NCBI RefSeq assembly: GCF_015832195.1
Contig: NC_052020.1
Location: 8,004,254 to 8,068,253, forward strand
DNA length: 64,000 nucleotides
Direction of reading: 5' to 3'
Origin: Motacilla alba alba
Taxonomy: Eukaryota; Chordata; Aves; Passeriformes; Motacillidae
Shown here: positions 37,843-51,600 of the stretch, piece after piece
Numbering within the stretch: position 1 is the stretch's first letter
Layout of the letters: each line of letters starts with the position of its first letter
Translations under genes and position numbers: made by a program
Notes under the pieces: model-generated
Told to the model about the DNA's origin: nothing
Seen by the model: only the letters and a program-made list of their open reading frames with translations
Database searches by the model: none

Positions 37843-39617
37843 AAATACTACAGGCTTTTCAAATTTTCAATTCTTAAGTGAACCAGAATTACATCAGTGC
37901 TCTGGAAGCTTTGTCATGACACGTGTATTTTTATTTTGAAAGAACAGAGCAAATACGTTCAGCTCCAGCTCACGAGTTTTCCCACATTTAGTGAAGTGCT
38001 TGGCAGCACTTAAAATGACAAAAATGCTGCTGTATGTGTTCCTGTGTTAGAGTTACCCAGCACAGGAACAGCAGGGAATTCTTGGAGTTTCAGCAACACT
38101 AAATTTCACTGTTTTCATTCCACCAGGACTGCTTCCTAAAAACCCAGCCACCTCCAAGTTAATGCCCCAAAGCAGAAGTATCCTAAGAAAATAACCTGAA
38201 AAGGTTGAAATCCCACACCCACATCTCGCTGGATTTTAGACCCTCCATCTGAGATACCCTGAAGCTTCATGTTGTAAATACAACGTCCTGCTAACCACAA
38301 ATCATGACCACAATGTTAAGAGCTGCTCTGCCATGGCTGAGGCTTGGTCTGGCAGAAAGCTGTAGATAAGCCATGAAATGCTGACATGGGAAAGGGAATG
38401 GAACTGAAATTCCATTCCTGGACTATTACAGGTTGGGAACAAAACCCTGGAAGGTTCATCAGCACAGGGAATGGAGCTTGGCAGATCCCATGTTCTTATC
38501 ACAGATTTAAAAAAAAAAAAAAAAAATCTGTTAACCCTTCAGACTTTTTTTCCCCCAGAAATTTAAATGCTCCTAGTTAAACAACTCACTTTGGTATTTC
38601 CCATGAAATATGATTACAGCTTCATAGCTGTCGTTTCTCACATGTGGTTTCCAATGTGCTGTTTTGTTTACAAAGGACAATTTGATCCAGCTTTCAGATC
38701 AAACCCAGTGTGTGGCAAGTTAAAAGCCATGACTGTTTAGGTCGACTTCTTCCTTACTCTACAGAACAGAGCTCAGGATTTGCCTGGTCTAAATAAAGCG
38801 CCCAGAGTGGTCTGATTTTCGGACTGCAGCTTATTTAGCTGGCAGGAATACTGATTTTTTGCTGATACTGTTTTCCAGAAAAAAGGCTCAGCTGACTGCT
38901 GAGCGCTGCAGAGATGCTCATGATAACTGTAAACAAGTTAATCACTGGGAGTGCAGTAATTGCAACAGCACAGCACTAAATATGGGTTAATATACCCTGC
39001 CAGGACTCCAGGATAAATCTGCCTGCAAGGAACTCCAGGGCACCCCAGCTGTCCTTCCTCAAATATTCAGGTCAACTCTGTGTGCTGCAGGATAGGAACA
39101 CCTGGAATCTGAGAGAAACAAAAATATTTAAGAAGGGGGAAAGATGTTCAGAATTAATTGGGAAGCCAATTGAAGTAGAAAACCTCCAGGAAAATTAGTG
39201 TTTCTCTGTAGTTTCTGAAGCTTCTAATAGCTTTTCTTACAATTACACATCAGAAGGACCCTGGAAGCCTGGGACAGCATCTTTGGGTTTGTGAACTTTA
39301 GTTCATACATGGAGAATGAGTTAAGGAGCTGTATTTCACTCTTGGGTACTCCAGGGTAGAGAGGAACAGAAAAGGGAGGAATATCCAGGGCTGTGGCCCT
39401 TCAGGACTGAACTTCTGAGTCGGTCTGGATCCAGATTACTCTACAGATTTTATGTCAGAAAGGGAAAGCTTGCTTGTGAGCGCCTACAGCATCTCTCTGA
39501 TTTGAGCTCTGGGGCATTACTGCTGTATCAATCGTCTCTCTAATTACAGTAATTGGAACAGACAAAACTCACTGGGTTTCATCTTCATCTCAGCTCAGGA
39601 TTTCCCTTCTATTGAGG
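37843..39617. other. Intronic DNA with an A tract
   Basis: Contains an 18-bp A run at 38509-38526, flanked by an 8-bp inverted repeat (ACAGATTT and AAATCTGT). Nothing else recognisable. Confidence 0.5.
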
Positions 39618-39664
39618 AGACTTTTATGTTTCCAGCAGTGGGGCTGTTGGAAACATAAAAGTCT
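39618..39664. repeat. Near-perfect 47-nt inverted repeat (hairpin)
   Basis: The arm at 39618-39634 (AGACTTTTATGTTTCCA) is the exact reverse complement of 39648-39664. Pairing continues inward through one G-T wobble (as read on the plus strand) and three Watson-Crick pairs, giving a 21-pair stem around a 5-nt loop (TGGGG). The loop is tight and the flanks do not pair well, so a classical microRNA precursor is unlikely. It may be a mutation-generated palindrome or a structural element in the intron. Confidence 0.95.
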
Positions 39665-42600
39665 TGCTTTCCTGCAAGTGTGCTTGACAGAGCAAGACAT
39701 CCACTGTCAGGAAATCCTTTGGTATTCAACTTGAAGTTCCCTTTTGCATCCTCTTTCCTCTGCCAATTACCTCTCCAGAGCGCACTAAGCAAATCCTTCA
39801 CCATTTACATCTTTCAAATAATATGGCATAATTAACTCCAGGGGAACAGCTTTCACCAAACTACCTGTATTTATCTCTTTTAATCTTGTGCTATTAATTT
39901 AACCCCTCCAGCCAGTCCCTGAGTTGTTTGGGTTGCTCCCCTGTGAGCTCCTGCCAATTTGTGAGCTTTTTTCTGGTGACTCAATTGCACAAAGCTCACA
40001 GCAATGTGGTAGGTGTGGTCTGTGCTGAGCCACAGGCAGAGATCTCCATGGTTAAAGTCCATTCTGAACCATGAAGGACGACAGCACATTAAAATATTTT
40101 GGAAGTGGAAGCTAATTCCCACATGTCTCTCTGAGAAGGGAAGTGTCTGGCCTGTTCTACACATTAGAAACAACAAAATATTTTACCTCTGGCCACAAAG
40201 GGAGAGTCAGTGTGAAAACAGTGCCTGAAATTCAGCATTCCACCATTAGTCTTTGACTTCAGACCATTTCCATCGGTCCATACAAGAAGCTGAAGGAGCT
40301 CCAGAGAAAAAAAATTCAGAAAGACATGAATCTAGCCCCAGTTGTCCTGTAATCCTGCTTCTGGCACTCTGGTCATGCATTATTGTATTGGCTCTGCTGC
40401 CGAGTACCATTGTGCTTCCCAGGGTTCTGTTTTGATACTTGACTTGCCTCCCTCATTCTCATCCATCTGAAACTGGAGTCTGACCCTCCAACCCTCCGGA
40501 GCCCAATCCCCTTCAGCTTTGAAGCCAAATGTCAAAATACTCAACATCAAAGCACAAGCCTGAGAACGTGCCACACCTCCGAAAAGCCACAAGTGCCTCT
40601 CCAAAACTACAAGTCAGAGGTGTAGATTTGTAAAGAGGACTGAACATAAAGCAGTTCAGTGCAGGATCCCTCTGTCTGGGGGGGAAAAGCCCTGCAACAT
40701 TATGAAGTGTTGGCACCATTCAACTTGTGCTTCATATGTTTCAGCAGCGCTGAGCTGTTGTTGGTCTTGACAGACCGAGCAATGCCAAGTCCTCGGGGAG
40801 CGCTGCAAGGAAACTGCTGCATGCCTGGCTGGAGAAGGAGCAGCTGTAGACTGAGACCAGAGACTAAAGAGAACGTGTTTCAGCTTGATTTTTGTTTTTT
40901 AAAGCCGTTTCTACACCTTCTACAAGCCGCTTGTTTCCCTTGCGCTCTCACTCACGCTCTGAGAACGGCTTTTTTTTTGTGCCCGGGTTTTTGTTGGGCC
41001 ACAACTACTTCTGTAATCTGTCTTTTTTCCAAAAGGTTTGGCAGAACTTTCTAAAAACAATACAAATATCAGTTTGTCTCACCACGTTAGTGGCAGCTGC
41101 AGATGACTCTGGTTTAATATACCTTTGATCTGCTAAATGGATGAGCGTATCTACATGCTCGATAACTAATTTTATTCAAATTCAGTATCTGAATAACCTG
41201 AAGCAGTCCATAAGGCATGTGTACACTTCACATCTCCTGCCTGTACAAATTCGGGAGCTCACACAAGACTTAAGGCTTCCAAAGCCAGCACTTCTCCAGT
41301 CACACTCCCTCCCAAAACTCCTTGAAGGTGGAGAGACACCAAAGTGTGGGACTCACACAGTACTGGCTCTGTTCTCTAAACAGTTTTGCACTGAGTGAGG
41401 AAAAAGTCTGGACCTTCCTCCAGCACTACGCATGGCAAGCCATAAGAAAATAAAGAAAATAAATGGGAGGAGGTGCTTGAGAGATCCTACAAGAAAATAT
41501 CTCCCAGAAAGACAGACTCTCCTGATGACACAGCATTTCCAACCCAGGCAAAAACAAGACACTGGTACAGACATGTAAATTAGAGCACAAGTGATAAATA
41601 TTTTCAATTCTGCTTCCTCCCAGGTATTCACAAGGCCTGTACCCAAACAGAGAAGAACTTTTGAGGGGAGATTTCATTTCTCCTGGAACCTAACCTTTCC
41701 CCAGGGACTCTGCCTCACCAACTCGAATACAATACCTCTATTCATTAACCTCTCTTACTTGCTTTCCTTGAGGGGTCCATTCCCTGCTCAGCCCTTTCCT
41801 CCAATTCCCCCTCCTCTTCCCTGCACTGTCATTCCATGAGCCATGTTCCTTCCATTCTGTGATCCCTGCAGTACAGATTTGATGTGCATGGTGTAGAGAG
41901 CCAATGTCTGTTTAGATTGAAACCATGTTGTAATTTCCAGGGAAAACATACAAAGCCACGGCCGAGCGTGACGGGAGAAAGCCATTCCCAGTTTTGGAAG
42001 CTGCAGGATGTCCCTCCTGGGAGCAGCTCAGCCTCGTGTTTATTACTTTAACCAAAAAAAGGGGAAACGGCTGAGGTTTTGCTGGGCTCCACACTTCCAG
42101 AGGCCAGGGCTCATCCGCCCCCCCAGCTAGGCCGGGGTGAGCATTTTACACACGCTCTCATTCCTACTTAATGGCTCTTCCATGCTTTCAAATAACCCTC
42201 TCCACTCAGGCAAGCATATGATTTATGGGAGCCCAGCAGAAAGGAATGGATTACAGGGCCAATGAATGAATCAAACGAACCCAAGAAGGGAGATCATATC
42301 ATCAGCTGCGTGGGACTCGCTTTTTGAAACGGCATTTCTACTACTTAGATCTTTGTGCATGGTTACACTGAGATTTCCAAGAGCCAGGATCCAGACAGAT
42401 ATTGAATTGTTTAAAAAAACTCCAAAACCGTGGAATTTTTCAGTGTGGATCTGCCCCCACTGACATCTTTCATCAGTGTTGTCTCCATCCAAATTAGCTG
42501 CCACTGATGCAAAAACTTCTGTGATGGCCTCTACAAAACTTGGGACAGAACAACTTCGGGAGCATTTCCCTCTCAAATACACCTATGGCACCAGACAATC

Positions 42601-45600
42601 CGAACAGGACACTTCTCTTGGGAAACATCCAGGGCTGTGAAGTTCTATTTGCTCAAAATTTTTCCTTTTTAGCCATAATATTAGCCTGAACCTCCAGGCT
42701 GGTTTGTACCCTAAGCGCAGCCTGGAGAGGTTGGGATATCTGGAGACTCCAGCAAGAGCAACAGACTTTGCCCCAGATTTGCATTCCAGCAACTCTCTGT
42801 GATAAAAGCTTTGTGTCTCCACCAGCCCAGAGAAGCTCTTTCAATATCATGGCCTATTAGGTTTGTCTCAGCAGTGACAAAAATCCCAGAACAAGCATTT
42901 TCTCATCCCACTCTTCATTTTCCCAGTAAACCTTTATGGTTTTTTTTCCTACAGCTTATGATGAAGCAAATCATAATTTACACACACACACACACTCTCT
43001 CTCACAAAGCCAGTGGTTGGGTTGGATTTACAAAATCTTATCCTGCATGTTTTGCTTTTATGTGATCAAAATCATAGATGGACTTGATTCAGGTCTAACT
43101 TTATTTAAAAATTAAAGGCAGTTTTGCCTGAGAGTGGAACTGAGGGTGGTGGTTTAAATAGAGTTTAATCTATGATTGTTTTTGAACACTAAATGCATAT
43201 TGGAGAGAACGGAAATAAGTCCAACTCTATCAATTTACTTATTGAGCTATGCCTACAACTTCAGGCCTACTATTGAATTGTTTTTACAACATGAAAAACT
43301 GGTTTGTTTTGATGGAAAGTTTCTTCAGCTTTCATATTAAATGCAGGCAAATTTAAAATTTTAATTCATATTGACATTAAAATCTTTGCCTTTTAAGTAA
43401 AAAATGGAAATGTTTTAAACTTTCCAAATTTTAATCCTACTTAGGCCGATGCTCTGAATTTGATGAATACCCATTTTGAGCTAAAATTAAACTGCACTTT
43501 TGGGGAATGAAGTATTTGATTAATAATTCCTAGTGTTCCCTCAGTATTTATTTCTTCCCTCCCTGCCAAAGGAGGGTCACCAGAGGGAATGAAGAGCTTT
43601 AGCTGAGAATTAGTTTAAGATAATTATTCTCCATCTCTCAGGCTCTTTCTACATACAGGAGAACAAATATTGTGGAAAGAGAAGTTGTTTTGTGTGTATA
43701 ATCTGAGAATATATTTTGCAGAATGAGTGAGTGGGATATTATTTGGATAATGCCTACAGAGCTAAATTCATTAAATAGGATTTTTTTATTAGTACTAAGA
43801 AAAATAGTCTTTTTGAGCAATGCCTTGTGTTCATCATACCTAAGTACTTCCCAAGACTCATCTTTCTGCTGCCCAAATGCTGAAATTGTTTTTACTTTGC
43901 CCAGTCTTGTGAGATTCAGCACTTTGCTATCAATCAGATTTACTGCTAGCTACCAGCACTGAGATGCCAAAACCTGCTTCTATTCCTGACTAATATAATT
44001 GATCGGACCCTGCTCTGCACTTTATGCCATGTGGAAAAATAAGTGGCAAAGAGTATTTTTCCCCTTTCTCTCCCCACAAAGCCTGACATTTCATTTCATC
44101 CAAGCCTTTTATTGGTTCTCACATCTGGATTATATAAATTTAAAGCACAGTTTTCAATATCTCAGATGCTTAAGGTTACCATATTTGACAAATCCTATTC
44201 GCCAGGCTGTCAAATTAAATTAACATGGGCAATGGAGGGGGAACAAAAGAATAAAGAGGCTGAGTTTGATTCCCTTGTGTTCTCAAAGTGAGACAAAATT
44301 AACCCCTCTGAAGGGGAAGCACCAGCCCTGACAGGCAAACCTGCCAGAGCGGTAACAGGCAGTGTGACAGAAATCCAGGAATTTTGTTGGCTGGCATCCC
44401 AAGGATTAAGTGGCCTTTTTTTGTGCCATCGACTCAAGTTTTCCAGCAAACACACCAGGTAGGATTCATCTCCAATTCAGTCATAAACTCATTAGTGGGC
44501 CACAAAGACTAATCGGTCCCATGTATTTTTAGCATCCCAAGGGATGCTCTTCATATCACTCCCTTAAAGATTCTTCCTCTGCAGCTGCACACACAGTCTT
44601 TTTCATTTTGTGCTCCAGGGTGGGTTTTGGGGGGACACCGCACTTCAGCAGCCAAATACTGTGGGGAGCACTTACCAACAGCCAAGAAAAAGGCACACAA
44701 AGCCCAGAAAATTAGTAAGGATAGAAGGAAAAGTCAGGGCACTGCTCTGCTTAATTCCTAACAGATGCTTAAATCCAGTGTGGTGCTGCTTAGACTTACA
44801 GGTGAGACTAACTCAGAACAGCAATCCCGCACGGGACTTTATCTGCTTTCATCCACTAGGAAACATCTTGGATCCTAGGCTGTGTCAAGATGGCACTTGA
44901 AGGTCTCTTCAGGGGGCAAGAGGGAGAATTCTTTCCTCAGAATTACGTGGACTCTGCAATTGCCTCTGCATTTCTGAGATAAACTCGGGTAGCCACAGCC
45001 CAGAGAGCTGAAACCTGGAACTCTCATCTTCAACTCTGCTCTTCCCATTTTTGTCCCTGCTGGTTTCCTGCATCCCTCTCAGGTATGGATGGACAGACTC
45101 CACACACTCTTCTTCATTCACAGCTACTATGGCATTTCTTCCTACTATCTGCATGGGATTTTGGGGCAAGCAACTGTTTAACTAATCCTTAAAGTCTATA
45201 TAAAATAATTAACTTCAGTAAGAACTTCCTATCTTAAATATCTTTGTGTTCACTTTACATACATTACACAGACCCCCTATTGAGCAGCCCCATTACACTG
45301 AGCAGGACTCACTTTTTAGGAAATTAAGAAAACCACATGGCTTTGTTATCACCATTCTTGCCACTGCCGTGCTGCAGGGCAATGATGATTGCTCCTTCCA
45401 GCTTCCAGTTTGGAATGTGCTTTTGCTTATCTCAACTATCTGCTGACAGCAAACACCAATGTGATCATCTAAATGTACATATTGGTACTTTATTTTTTTT
45501 TAAAACCACCACTTTATAGCAAAACCAAGGGACTGACAGGCAGTAAAAAAGGAGAGAAAACATATCAGCAGTGATGCTGTTCTGAGGCACACTAAAGCAA

Positions 45601-48600
45601 GACACATCTGTCATGAGATAAGGGACCACAAGTGTAAATCTCTTTTGCATGTACATACGTGTAAATATATATTTGACAGTAATCATGATGTCAGCGTGGT
45701 ACCCAGGCTGTCTGGAAATCCTGAGAAGAGCTGGCAGCTCTTCCCATGATCAAAACCACCTCTCAGCTGAGCTCACTTAACACTAGAGCCACTCCTTGGG
45801 GTTATTTTTAGGTTTGTAGTAGTGACATGAACTATGAATCACACTTTCTGTCCTCTCAACTCATCAAGTTTCTGCTTTTGGAAATTATCCATCACACTCC
45901 CACTGCCCCCGGAGTTGTGTACTACCCCCAGTCATCTGAAACCTCCAAACCAATACTCATTAAAGCAGTTTAGACACCTATTTTCTCCCTAAGAAGATGA
46001 CAAGGTTCAGACAGCACATGACTGGGCCTGTGGTTCAAAACTGCACCAGCCATGGGTGAAATCAGAGGCACAACCTCATCACAGGGACATGGCAGCTCCC
46101 AGAAGTTGCTCCATAACAAATGGGCAAAAGGCCACGCTCCAAGGAAGAGACAAAAACTAAAATGGAGCTGCCATAATCCAATTCTTAGTATTTGCAGGTG
46201 TGAGAAGGTAGAAAGAAATTGGTGAAGAAAGATGCTTGAAGGAAGGAGAACAGAACCTGAGCAAGTCTTGAGAATAGAAAGAGGATTTAGGGCAGGTCAC
46301 CGAGGTCAGTTCAGTGGAAGAGCACTCAGGCTGCACAAATTAAGTGTGTTTGGAGTTGCACTGGGGGAATCCACTGATGAAGGCTCTCAGCTGTGGAAAA
46401 GTAAGGTTGAAACGGAGGAGGAAGAGAAGCACAGCAATGTTTGGAGGAGGAGAACCTCAGAAACATTGGAAGAAAAGATGGAAGCATTAGGAGCGAGCTC
46501 CTGTGACAAAAAGAGGCTTTTGGACAGTGCTCCCTTTGTGCCTCCTTAGATTCCAAGCTCAGCTTAGCACAGGCAACATTTTGAGGCTAAGGTATCAGAG
46601 GAGAGTCTCCTTTCCCAATGGGAATCTAAAGTGACAAACTGACTTCAAAAAGAGGCAAGACCCTGCTTATTTCCTTATCAGTGGTTTCTGAAGCAACTCC
46701 TTATCTCTGCAGGAGGGAGCGGCACCCTGAGCTCAGCAGCCCCTGCCCTGGCTGACACTCCAGATGCCACAGCTGAAGGACCTGGCTGTCGAGTTCAGCT
46801 CTACACCTGCCCCAGCAGCCTGCTTTGAACCTTTCCTAATCAGCTTTTGTGCCCAGACACACTGCCCCAAACCCTACAGAGCCCCAGAGACCAGCCTGAC
46901 AGAGCTGAACCTGCAATAAAGCAGCAGGGGAGTTGTTCAGCATTTATTTCTGAGAAGGATTAATTCTATGCAAGAATCAGAGCTGTGAACACCAGCTCCT
47001 CAACTGATCGACCGGTACCTGGGGAGGTTGTAAAACTCCAGTGAACCAGGCAGATGACCCAGGACAGACAGAACCAGGAGTTCCTCCTATGCTCTGCTAG
47101 GATGGATAATGTTACACAAGGCTTCCTGGGAACATTAAACCCAATAGAATGGTCATTTACCTGCCCAGATCTGCAGTTCTTTTGGGGGGCATTACATTCT
47201 CTTGGCAAAGGACAATCTCCATCTCCACTACACCCAGAGGAATATAAAATAAGGACAGCAGCACATGGCAACACTCATCCTTGTTTAGAAGGAAGGGATT
47301 TAAAAATGAGATGGTTTAATGGACTATTTATTCTAGAATAATTATTTTTTCATTAAAATCAGTTTTATCATAGATCCCTCACAGAGGAATTCAAAACAAT
47401 TTGAAAGAGCAAAAGCATAGAAAGCAATATGAATATTCAGTGAGGAATTGACCAACAGAAGAGAATTACAAAGTTTTGGGACTTCAGAATGACAACCACC
47501 TCAACTGCTGGTCCTGTAAATTATTACATTTAAATTTGGGAAATGATGGGGGAAAAAAAACCCCACAACATCCCAAATCAAGAGAAACCTGCACTCCTGT
47601 CCCTGAGCATAAACACAAAGCAGAGCCACATGCCACCACAGCTACTCCTGCATGTTCTCTTCCACACAATTATTGGTTCTACTGTCACAGGATCAAAGGG
47701 AGAAGGCAAGATTCCTTCTTGGGTGGCTCCCAATCCCAAATGCTGCACATATGGCAAAGTACAGCAAATAAAAATTTGATCCCATCACCCTCACTCTGGA
47801 ATCAAAAGGTTTTTTTTCCAAGATCTGCTTTTCGTGGTTTGCTCTGAAGGGAAAACCAGAAAAATGCACATTCGGCAGAAAAAAAGAAAAAAAAAATTAA
47901 ACCCTATTTGATAGGGATTGCACCAGGAGGAGGAAGGTCAAAAATGCAGAGGAGCAATAGAAAATATTCCAGCTTTTGAAATTATCCACATACCACCAGC
48001 TCTTTATCCTACAATGCCCAGATATCATGGAAACTACGTGCAACACTGTCAGGCATTCCCCATTTCTCCTGGACATTTATTATTTAGACATCATTTCTCT
48101 TTTATGGCTTCCCTGGAAGGTCAAGACAAATTTTCTCTCATCACCTCCAAGGCCCAGGTTGGTAATGAAACACCTACCCAACAAAATAATTGCTGCATTA
48201 TTAGGCTGTAATGCTCCATTGGAATAGGGGGACACGAAATAGCTCTATCCTTCAGGGAGCAGGGCTTCCACTCACAACACCAAGAGCTTTCACATTTCTC
48301 TCATTTTTTTTTTTCCTTCTTGTTCTGTAATATCATGAATTTCTGGCCAGAGGTTATGCTGAAAGAGATCAAAATAACTTTGCCACTTTCCATCCCTTTC
48401 ACTGAGCAGACCTGCAAACCGAAAATTAAGACATCTAATAACTGTAAGGAAAGACATTAAGGAAAACTAATTGTATACAATAATAGTAATTTTCTTAATG
48501 CAAAACTCGGTACTAGTAAACAATCCCTCCAACAGAGGGCCAATCAGAATTATCCATCTGAATTTCCTGCTCTCTTCCCAATGTCAGAGCACAGCCTCTG

Positions 48601-51600
48601 TTCTTGCTTCCAGTGTTGTGACACTAATTTCAATTTTCATTAAAAAGCCTGGAGTTTGGCCTTCGCATTTGCATTTGTTCCTTGTACATTAACAATGAGC
48701 CATATTAACATGAAAAAGCAGCTTCAGAAAATGCACTTGTGAGCCACGAGAGGCTGTTTATTATCATCACCCCAATTCCGTACCTGAACAAAAGCAGGTA
48801 AAGCACAAGGACTTGCACCATGACCATAAGATATTTTTGCATGCCTTATACACCACCCTGGGGTTGTACATTTTGCATTTCAGTGGTTGGGTCGTATTTG
48901 ATAGCATGATTTAGAATTTTTAACCCATTTTTACCGCAACCTATCTGCTCAGGCCAGTTAAAGTGAGTGCCTGGCAAAGGAAATTGCGAAGAGCTGGGAG
49001 GAGAGGATTTACTGGGAAAGTTGTTCCATGCAAACTCCTGTTTGTGGAACACCTCAGCACCACAGGCACAGCTGCAGGACTGGATGGTCCTTGCAATAAA
49101 CAGGGAAATGTTTAAGAGAGACAGATGCAAGAACCAGCTACAAAGCAGAGTAACCTGATAAAGCTCTTTTTAGCAGCCACTGTAATGAAGAACCTTGATC
49201 TGCAGTGCACAAAGCAAAGTGAATTTATGGGACAGTCCCCCTAAAAATGTACAAACATGGGCTGAGTGTAGCTTCACTCCTCTCAGTGGGAAGAACTTCC
49301 AAGGGCAGTTGCACCAGGCTGAGTCTGCTTATAGTTCTGGGATAGATCTTACAGGGATAGTGATCTCTTAAAAACAGAAAATTAATTTATTCATTCTACT
49401 TTCCCCTGCTGAGGGGTGAGAGAACGATACAGAGAGTTTTATAACTTGTTACTATATGCTTTTTGTAGTATTTATTCCCGCCATAAACCTGGTCCAGAAA
49501 AATCACAATTTCCACCAATTTAAGGTTTGGTTCTGCAGTGCATATTCCCCCAGGTTACCTGTAGGGACTACTTCCAGGAATAAAGGGTAATATTCTGCTT
49601 TATGAACACCTTGACTTCAAACAGAGTTACTCCTGATGGATATCAGAGTGAATGGAAAGGGGAACAGAATGAGATGGGATCTTGCATAAAGCTTCTAAGA
49701 GAAAAGGAAGAAGTGTATCCCATCCACTCCTTCATGTAGCACAATCAGGAAGATGAGATTAGTCCACAGGAGATGAGAGGATAAAGCATTTGTTTTCATG
49801 CTGGAAATTGCAGTTTCCTGCTGGTTAAGTCTGTCACCAACTCAAGGGGAAGCGCTCACCCAGAACTCTGACCTGAGCTGCAGCTTCCTCCTGCTCCTGA
49901 CTCAAAGCAAGGTGTTCCAAGACTTGTTCCACACCCTCTGATACGGCTGCAGGGAAGTTTCATGTTTATCTCATCCTTCTCTAGGAAATACCCATGATGT
50001 AACAACTGCTCAGGACTGCAGGTGATGCACTGGCAAGGGGTGAGTCAGTGATACAAGGGACAGGATATTTGCCTGTCAAATTCCACCCATTCCAGTGTTT
50101 CCACATGCAGAGCTATCACCACACAGGGCAGCTCACACCCAACAATACAGAAACCAGGATCTCACCTGGGGTACCAAACAATGTCTTAAAAAGATCCAAA
50201 TTATTCTGTAAACTTCAGCTAGGTGTTATCAGAATTTAATCACCGAGGTCACATCATGCCAGTGCTGTCAAAAAAAGCGAAATCCTATTTTCTTTTTCCC
50301 TTAAGGTGCAGATTCACACCCTCAGCCTCGCAGAGTTTTGTGTCTCAGAATCCAAGCCAATAGAAAAATTGCTTTTATAGTTTAGAAAGCCAGTTTTCCA
50401 TTAAGTCAGCAAACTGATCCAGTTTGCCCACAGTCAGAGCTGCCAGAGCAAACACAAACAGAGGCAGCACATGGCTGGCCCAGGGAGAACAGGATCTGGT
50501 TTCACTGGCAGCCCAAACTGGGACTGAACTCCACGTAACAAAAACCTGCACCCTGAATTGTCTCTGACTGACTCACAGGACACTGAAGGATCTCTGGATA
50601 ACTACAAAAGTTGCTGTGCATGAGGCTGATTCCTCTTCTCTCCCATCTGAGAACATGGAACAGATGTTAAGGACTTTGCTGCAACAGTTTTCATATGTAA
50701 GTGGTGACAGAGGCTGGCACAAAGCTCTGGACAAACAGAGGAACAACAGATCCAGAAAGCAATTGTGAGACTTGCCTGATGAAACCTTGTCCACATGCTA
50801 TGGACTCAGGAAAAACAACATTTACCAAATTACTAATTATTAGTATTATTAGGGCTATGCAAGCTCTTAGCAGTTTTCAGTGCAAAGCCAAGGCTCTGAA
50901 CTCTAGTCAGGAGTTGCCACTCTACTGCAAATGTGGGGCTTTCCTCAGTTCTCAAGCAGAAGTGTTATATGAGCAGAAACACATTCTTCAGAAGAAGTAG
51001 AACGACAAAAAAGGCAAAGCACCTTTTTATTTTTCATAGGTAAGGACAATTTAAACACTGGAGGCTAAAAACACAAAACAACCAAAACTAAACAACCAAA
51101 ACCTAACCAAAAGTAAAGTTTGTTTTTTTATCAGTATTAAAAAAAAGATCAGGCTCCTAACTTTTGAATAGCCGGGCTAGGATTTCAGAATATTGAAGAT
51201 GCTGAAAGAACCAAGCCCTGATCCTGCAAATAAGAACTTTTCAGCATTCCAGGACTATCATTAATATCAAAACAATATATATGTATTTTCTGCTAGAAGG
51301 GTCCTTCTGATTTAGCTGAAAGGCTCCACTAATTTATATTAAGTTCCTTTTATTAGTGCTCTTTTCTTCTGTTGTTAATATCTTGAATATTTAAAGGATG
51401 CCAATTATAAGTATTAAAACTTTTATACCATAATCTAGTAATGTCTTTTTTATTACTATTAATTTTGGTATTTGAATCTTATGCCAGTTCTGAGGAGAAA
51501 ATTTGGAATTCAGGAATTCACACCGTAATTATCTTATTACTGCCATGCAGGTCTTTATTCCATGTCCTAGAAACTCACCTGGTCAAACAGAACCTGCCCA

